Below are positions 58,562 to 64,000 of a stretch of 64,000 bases of DNA, one piece after another; position 1 is the stretch's first letter; every line of letters starts with the position of its first letter. The notes beneath the pieces are model-generated. The model did not search any database and was not told the origin of the DNA. It saw nothing but the letters and a program-made list of their open reading frames with translations. Location of the stretch: assembly GCF_020379485.1 (NCBI RefSeq), contig NC_063442.1, positions 15,808,009-15,872,008 of the forward strand, given 5' to 3'. The position numbers and the translations under genes are program-made. The stretch is from Brassica napus (lineage: Eukaryota > Streptophyta > Magnoliopsida > Brassicales > Brassicaceae).

Positions 58562-59351
58562 CGATTCTTGTGACTTTTCTCCCATAAAACATAAGGATTT
58601 CCGACGATGATGCATGATTCGAGCTCCGGTGATGATGGTTCGAGCTCCGGCGATGACGACTCCAGCTCCAGCGATACGATTCGAGCTTTGGTGTTGTTTT
58701 GATTTGGTTTTCTCTTTTTATTACACACAACTATGAATTGTTTTATTACAATGTGATATTTCTTGTTTAAGTTGATTGGTTTTGTTTTCAGTATTGTGAA
58801 GTGGTGTTTTTCTTAAATTAAATTTGGTTACAGTAGTGTTGTTTAGGAGAAAAGTTAGTTGTATTAAACGTCACTTGTATAATTTGGTAAAGTGATTCAC
58901 GATTTTCTTTGCAATCCAAATAATTAAAAAGAGAGATGGTTTAATGAAGACATAAAACACTTGAGCCAACTTATTACAAAGATAATAACTCAATCAGATT
59001 CAAACTCAACAAAAGCTTATGCTGATAACAAAAGAAGGCTTTTAACGCAAGCACAAACGGAGCTTTGTGGCATTGATTTTGATAAGTCTTTAGTAAAGCT
59101 AAATGAGCTCTCTTCAATTCTCTTACACACTCTTATACTTGAGCATTCATGAAAAAAACTGTAGTAGGCGGTTTGATAAGGAGGCGTCCCACGGGACGGC
59201 CCGCGAAGGCCTATATATTTTGCGGTACGGGTTTGGGCCGGCATTTTGAAGACCGCAGCCCGCACGGGACAGGCCCGCTGTAACCCGCTCGACGACTAAC
59301 CCGCTGCGGTACGGGACGGAACGGGATGGGTAAACCTGTTTGACATCCCTA

Positions 59352-60445
59352 TATAAAGTTTCGAACTCTTTGAAGCCTTTATCACTGTTTTTGCGACTTC
59401 ACTCGCTGATTTGTCCGCTTTGTTATTTATAACATACAATATATATATTGTAAACTTTTTACTTCATTGTAGAAAAATATAGAAAACGTTTACTTCTATT
59501 CTATTATTTACTCTTATCATATATAGTAGATAAACAACTAATTCTTACTTTTATGCTATCTTCTAAACATGTTTATTCTAACCATGTGTATGTGTTCTAT
59601 CATGTTTAGAATATGTATTTTATATTTTTAGTCAGTATGTATTTCTAAATCTGAGAAAATCTAAGAAACAATCTTAACTAATTTTATCCAAACTTATCTT
59701 GTTTTAACATAAAGTTACATTGAATGGTGTTGAATTCATCTCTTTTTTTATTTAATGATCTTCGTCTTTTCTTCTTCTTCACTATCTCTTGCTTATCAAA
59801 TCAAATGGTTTGTATCTATGTAACATATGGTGTTTGGAGACCAGATGCGAATAACGAGTGGAGGTTCATTGTTGATTCGTCTTCGTTGGTCTTCGTTTTT
59901 TCTCATATGAAAGGTAGAGTAAACGAGGAAAAGGACGCAATTAGACTTTTAGGGTTATTTTTCTTATTTATACTAAAAATTTATTAACAAAATATAAGGG
60001 AAATTCTTTCAAAAGACCCTAAATAAATAAAATTAATTTTATTTTTATTATTTCCGAATAATACGTATTTGAATTCAAACTTTTTATATTTTTTTATTTC
60101 TTCAAAAAAATATATTCTGAAAACCGAAATTGTCTTTGTGTAACTATTTTTAAGATTTTTTATTTAATTTTTTATTATTATTTAAGTTCATCCCAGAGAA
60201 ATTTTCAAAATATAATTACTTTTTTAGAGTTAAGTAAATTATGTTAAATTATGTTATTTGTTTAATTAGAGGGTTAATTTTGTATTTTAAAAAATCAAAG
60301 GTATATTTGGACAAACTTATAGACTCAAAGGTATAAGGGGACAAATTCATTCCCAATATAGTTCAATTAGCCAAATTTCATTTAAACAATCCGGAAAAGT
60401 AACAGAATTTCTAATGTTTGATCTAATTAAAGCATAATTAATATT

Positions 60446-60449
<4 letters not shown>
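59352..60449. other. Spacer with possible MULE transposase N-terminal remnant
   Basis: Mostly AT-rich. Around 59806-59890 (plus) a frame reads VCIYVTYGVWRPDANNEWRF, which resembles the N-terminal 'HGTWVRDSDQRWIF' region of the mudrA-like protein at 11415. It may be a stray first-exon fragment. Nothing else was recognised. Confidence 0.35.

Positions 60450-60482
<33 letters not shown>
60450..60482. repeat. (TA)n microsatellite
   Basis: Simple TA run. Confidence 0.9.
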
Positions 60483-60490
<8 letters not shown>

Positions 60491-60546
60491 CAGTTAGCTG
60501 TAAAGATGTATTAAACTGAATCGAGGATGAAACTTAAACATATACT

Positions 60547-60793
60547 CTCTCTGTTTATTAAATACACTTTAGTTTTTTTTATTACATAAAAAATATCGTT
60601 TTAGAATTTCAACGTAATTTATACTTACTTTCAGCTTAATATTAGTTGTAAAATGCATTAATTTTATAAATAAATTTATTTACCTCAAATATTATTAGTT
60701 AAATATTATATTTAATGAAAATTTTAATGCATTACAATTATTTTTTAATATGTGTGAAAAGTATTTAACTGACACTCTCTACGAAACAGAGAG
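60547..60793. mobile_element. Stowaway-like MITE, ~247 bp
   Basis: Terminal CTCTCTGTTT at 60547-60556 and its exact inverse AAACAGAGAG at 60784-60793. TA-rich flanks. Confidence 0.6.
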
Positions 60794-60938
60794 AATATAA
60801 ACTTGGGGAAAGTTTTTATATTTAGTGAGGCCTAAAATTCAATATATTAACAATTAAACTTAATGATAACTCTACGCAGGGAGAGGAGAAGGGCACATCA
60901 GGCCCAAAGCATGAGCCTGCAAAGCAAGCAAAAGACCC

Positions 60939-61661
60939 ATGAATCAAAACGTAATGAATAAGAAATTATTTGGGCATGTTATGGTTAATGTTTTTTTTAT
61001 AGTTTCAATAAGCTCACTGAGCATTTGTAGTTGGTTTTTCATGGCTTTTATATTGTCTTATGGTTGTTTCCTGTTATTCTGGGCTGTGGAATGGCCTTTC
61101 AATTTGGTTGCTATAAGGAATAAAATTGGTTTTTCTGGGAGTTTTGGGTGGTTTTTCTTTATTTTCAGAGTTGCAGACATCAGAGACTATGGAATAAGCT
61201 TCTTTAATTGTATGTTGCAAGGTTTATGGTTCACTTTATTGGTATGGTTTGGATTTGCTACTGATCGTCGGAGGAGAGTTTGGCATATATCATTAACACT
61301 GTCGGGATTATTATGGCTGGTTTCTTTAGACCAAACATACCCAGAAGTGTGTCGAAGGCAAGAGATGAGCTACTGGTCTCAAGTGTACGAGTTTTTTTGG
61401 AATATAAATAAAGAAAGGTTATGTTTATCCTTGGAAAATGTTTTTGGCTTTGGAGATTGCACTATTTTTTTGAGCAACATACGTGGAAAGGATATGGTTA
61501 GAGTTAATGGATTTTGGGTGTGTAGCAGAATGTATTTTTATAATAGAGATACTTTTTTGTGGTGGCAGAGGAATAATGTTATGGATAAAAGGATAATACC
61601 GGGTCTCTTTACACTTGGTGGTTCATATTATGGTGCAAATCCTTATTTTTTAATTTTATGA
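60939..61661 (+). CDS. Hypothetical 240-aa hydrophobic ORF upstream of LINE ORF2
   Basis: Open frame with ATG at 60939, ending in TGA at 61659-61661 that overlaps the ORF2 start as ATGA. The predicted protein is rich in Phe, Trp and Leu, with several membrane-like stretches (VNVFFIVSISSLSICSWFF, GLWFTLLVWFGFA). It lacks the DUF4283 and CCHC features expected of ORF1. It does not look like any protein I recognise and may be an open but untranslated linker. A short alternative frame before it (RRRAHQAQSMSLQSKQKTHE then stop at about 60960) looks more like an ORF1 C-terminus. Confidence 0.3.
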   Translation: MNQNVMNKKLFGHVMVNVFFIVSISSLSICSWFFMAFILSYGCFLLFWAVEWPFNLVAIRNKIGFSGSFGWFFFIFRVADIRDYGISFFNCMLQGLWFTLLVWFGFATDRRRRVWHISLTLSGLLWLVSLDQTYPEVCRRQEMSYWSQVYEFFWNINKERLCLSLENVFGFGDCTIFLSNIRGKDMVRVNGFWVCSRMYFYNRDTFLWWQRNNVMDKRIIPGLFTLGGSYYGANPYFLIL

Positions 61662-64000
61662 AAGTCCTCAGTTGGAATTGCCGTGGAATGGGAAGTAAAT
61701 GGACCATGAGTTATTTGAGAGAGATATGGCATAAAAATAAACCAGATTTTTTATTTTTATCGGAAACAAAACAGGAGTTCGACTTTGTACAAAGATTCCA
61801 ACTTCATTCGGGATATGATAATTTGGTTACTGTGGATCCAAATGGACGAAGTGGCGGATTAGCACTTTATTATAATAACGAATATCAGATACAGATTTTG
61901 TATACAAGTAACCGGATGATAGATGTGGAAGCTGTGGCTTTGGGGAAAAGAGTTTTTCTAACATTTGTTTATGGAGATCCGGTTCAACAAATGAGGGATC
62001 AAGTTTGGGAAAGATTAACTCGGTATGGACTTTCACGGTCCGAACCTTGGTTTATTATTGGTGATCTAAATGAAATTACTGGGAATCATGAAAAAGATGG
62101 CGGAGCCCTGAGAAGTGCAGATTCATTTATTTCCTTTAATAATATGATACGCAACAGTGGTTTATTGGAGTTTCCGGCTCGTGGTAATAAAATGTCATGG
62201 CAAGGGCGAAGGGGAAAAGGAAAAGGGGCGTTTACGGTTAGATGTCGGTTAGATCGTGCTCTAGCAAACGAAGAGTGGCATACTCTATTTCCCTGCTCTT
62301 ATACGGAATATTTAGGGATGGTAGCGTCAGATCATAGGCCAGTGGTAGCGTTTCTGGAGGATAAAGTTACCCGGAGGAAAGGGCAATTTCGTTTTGATAA
62401 GAGATGGGTTGGACAAGAGGGTCTAATGGAATCTATTTCAGTGGGATGGTCTGATAATAGTTTGGAACAAGAGGATGATATAGTGGCAAAAATTAGCAAT
62501 TGTCGGCATGAAATTGCAAAATGGCGGAAAAATAATCCACCTTATGGAAAGGAAAAAATTAATGAGCTACAGAAAGCACTCGAAGAAGTCCAATCAGATA
62601 ATTCAAGATCGCAAGAGGATATAGTGGAGGTATCTAGGAAATTACAGGAGGCATATAAGGATGAAGAAGAGTATTGGCATCAAAAAAGTAGGAATATGTG
62701 GTATTCTTCGGGGGACCTTAACACAAAATTTTATCATGCCTTAACTAAGCAAAGGAGAGCTCGTAATAGGATCGTTGGATTGCATGATGCTATGGGGAAT
62801 TGGATCACAGAGGATAATAAGGTGGAAAGAGTGGCCGTAGACTATTTCCAAGATTTATTCAGCACCACTTCACCTTCAGATTTTGAAAGTTTTCTCGCGG
62901 AGGTAACGTTGGGGATCACTCCTCAGATGAATCAACGATTGCTGAGGCTAGCAACTGAGAATGAAGTTAAAGAGACTCTGTTTTTGATGCATCCAGAGAA
63001 GGCACCGGGACCAGATGGCATGACGGCTCTCTTTTTTCAACACTCATGGCATATTATCAAAAAGGATTTGGTAGAAATGGTGAACAATTTCTTGGTTTCC
63101 GGAGAAATGGATCCACGGTTAAATATTACTAATATTTGCATGATTCCAAAAACGGAGAGGCCGACAAGGATGACGGAACTGCGGCCAATTAGCCTATGCA
63201 ATGTTGGATATAAAATTATCTCGAAGGTATTGTGTCAGCGATTGAAAGTGTGTCTTCCGTTTCTTATTTCAGAAACTCAATCGGCTTTTGTGGCTGGCCG
63301 TTTGATAACTGATAACATTCTTATAGCCCAGGAGATGTTTCATGGGTTAAGGACTAATAAGGCATGTCAAGGAAAGTATATGGCAATTAAAACGGATATG
63401 AGTAAAGCATATGATCGAATAGAATGGGATTTTATCCAGGCTTTACTCGAAATGATGGGCTTTGATCTTCACTGGATTAAGTTAATGATGGAATGTATAT
63501 CATCGGTTCAATACCGAGTGTTACTGAATGGCCAACCCCGTGGTCTCATTATTCCACAGCGGGGATTAAGACAAGGAGATCCTTTATCCCCTTATCTGTT
63601 TATATTGTGTACTGAGGCATTGATTGCAAATATTAAAAAGGCGGAGCGTGAGAAACAGCTGACAGGCATGAAGGTAGCCAGAGCATGTCCATTAATCTCT
63701 CATCTGCTTTTTGCGGATGATAGTCTTTTCTTTTGTAAGGCACATAGAGAAGAATGTCAATCTATTCTCCGAATTCTGAAAGAATATGAGGTGGTATCTG
63801 GTCAACTCATTAATTTTGATAAGTCTTCGATCCAATTTGGGCATAAGATTGAGGAATCAGTTAGACAGGATTTAAGGGATATATTGGGGATTCAGAATGT
63901 TGGAGGAATGGGCACTTATTTAGGATTACCAGAGAATCTTGGGGGTTCGAAGATTCAGGTTTTCAGCTTTGTGCAAGATAGACTTAACAAAAGGGTTAAC
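61658..64000 (+). CDS. LINE ORF2 (endonuclease-reverse transcriptase), partial at window edge
   Basis: Starts MKVLSWNCRGMGSKW and is open without stops to base 64000 (781 codons); the 3' half is outside the window. The APE-type endonuclease at residues 1-235 is complete (SWNCRG, LSETKQ, IIGDLNEITG, CRLDRA, ASDHRPV). The reverse transcriptase starts near 440 (KAPGPDGM), with SKAYDRIEW, LRQGDPLSPYLF and catalytic LLFADDS at about 683-689, followed by the thumb region (GTYLGLPENLGGSK). Zinc-binding and RNase H domains would follow. No defects were seen in the visible part, so it may be a recent insertion. Confidence 0.92.
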   Translation, partial: MKVLSWNCRGMGSKWTMSYLREIWHKNKPDFLFLSETKQEFDFVQRFQLHSGYDNLVTVDPNGRSGGLALYYNNEYQIQILYTSNRMIDVEAVALGKRVFLTFVYGDPVQQMRDQVWERLTRYGLSRSEPWFIIGDLNEITGNHEKDGGALRSADSFISFNNMIRNSGLLEFPARGNKMSWQGRRGKGKGAFTVRCRLDRALANEEWHTLFPCSYTEYLGMVASDHRPVVAFLEDKVTRRKGQFRFDKRWVGQEGLMESISVGWSDNSLEQEDDIVAKISNCRHEIAKWRKNNPPYGKEKINELQKALEEVQSDNSRSQEDIVEVSRKLQEAYKDEEEYWHQKSRNMWYSSGDLNTKFYHALTKQRRARNRIVGLHDAMGNWITEDNKVERVAVDYFQDLFSTTSPSDFESFLAEVTLGITPQMNQRLLRLATENEVKETLFLMHPEKAPGPDGMTALFFQHSWHIIKKDLVEMVNNFLVSGEMDPRLNITNICMIPKTERPTRMTELRPISLCNVGYKIISKVLCQRLKVCLPFLISETQSAFVAGRLITDNILIAQEMFHGLRTNKACQGKYMAIKTDMSKAYDRIEWDFIQALLEMMGFDLHWIKLMMECISSVQYRVLLNGQPRGLIIPQRGLRQGDPLSPYLFILCTEALIANIKKAEREKQLTGMKVARACPLISHLLFADDSLFFCKAHREECQSILRILKEYEVVSGQLINFDKSSIQFGHKIEESVRQDLRDILGIQNVGGMGTYLGLPENLGGSKIQVFSFVQDRLNKRVN

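Larger units (their letters stand above)
58277..59351. mobile_element. Non-autonomous hAT element, 1,075 bp
   Basis: A perfect 8-bp target duplication TATAAAGT (58269-58276 and 59352-59359) flanks inverted termini TAGGGATGGCA and TAGGGATGTCA (10 of 11). Both subterminal regions are GC-rich with 'cgggacgggt' words, far above local GC. The interior holds a 16-bp tandem repeat, a (GA)n tract, a 21-bp repeat block and about 200 bp of exon-like sequence near 58960-59150. No hAT transposase is visible. Confidence 0.85.
60870..64000 (+). mobile_element. LINE retrotransposon, 5' part in window, continues past the end
   Basis: Contains a complete ORF2 start and about 780 codons of ORF2, preceded by about 0.8 kb that may hold the end of ORF1. 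A different lineage from the 31607 LINE: ORF2 motifs are similar but the sequence is diverged throughout. The 5' boundary near 60870 is a guess; it is probably 5'-truncated in ORF1. Confidence 0.8.

Overview
This window is plant nuclear DNA, almost certainly Brassicaceae and most likely tribe Brassiceae (Brassica or Raphanus type). It is AT-rich, has intron-bearing genes with GT/AG junctions, and is loaded with Helitrons, MULEs, LINEs, SINEs and MITEs. The host genes, in order, are a SKP1-like gene, an A1 aspartic protease, two wrecked xyloglucan-type fucosyltransferase (GT37/FUT) genes and two SPX-EXS (PHO1-like) genes. From memory this is the order on Arabidopsis chromosome 2 around At2g03160-At2g03260 (ASK genes, aspartyl protease, FUT2/FUT1, PHO1 homologues), so the host backbone looks collinear with that block.

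Layout. 1-3150: Helitron 3' end, diverged AT-rich tandem repeats and a MULE-type MITE. 3253-3732: single-exon SKP1-like gene. 5434-6917: minus-strand Helitron. 7227-8594: intact single-exon aspartic protease (minus). 9495-20327: one FUT pseudogene (minus) whose short intron was hit by a 9.2-kb MULE (10813-20039, 9-bp target duplication) carrying a five-exon mudrA-like transposase and a convergent DUF1985-type accessory gene. 20605-24486: plus-strand Helitron with a nested MITE. 24528-24850: a second, collapsed FUT remnant. 25277-31412: PHO1-like copy A (minus, 9 exons, 807 aa as reconstructed), with intron 1 filled by nested foldback, hAT-like and Harbinger-like elements. 31607-37669: a nearly full-length LINE (13-bp target duplication) about 195 bp upstream of the copy A start codon. 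38559-48630: LINE and SINE fragments, Helitron pieces, tandem repeats and a nested Helitron. 49440-57090: PHO1-like copy B (minus, 10 exons, 806 aa), with a 3.9-kb Helitron cluster in intron 3. 57954-59351: a MITE and a 1.1-kb hAT element with a perfect 8-bp target duplication. 60870-64000: a second long LINE, cut by the window edge.

Reading across the window: four host genes look functional (SKP1-like, protease, two PHO1-like). The PHO1 copies arose by direct tandem duplication of about 8-9 kb including flanks. Transposons then separated and enlarged them without breaking any exon. The FUT genes in the same block did not survive. No autonomous Helitron (Rep/helicase) gene is present. Exon boundaries were placed by eye from GT/AG sites, reading frame and comparison of the two paralogues.
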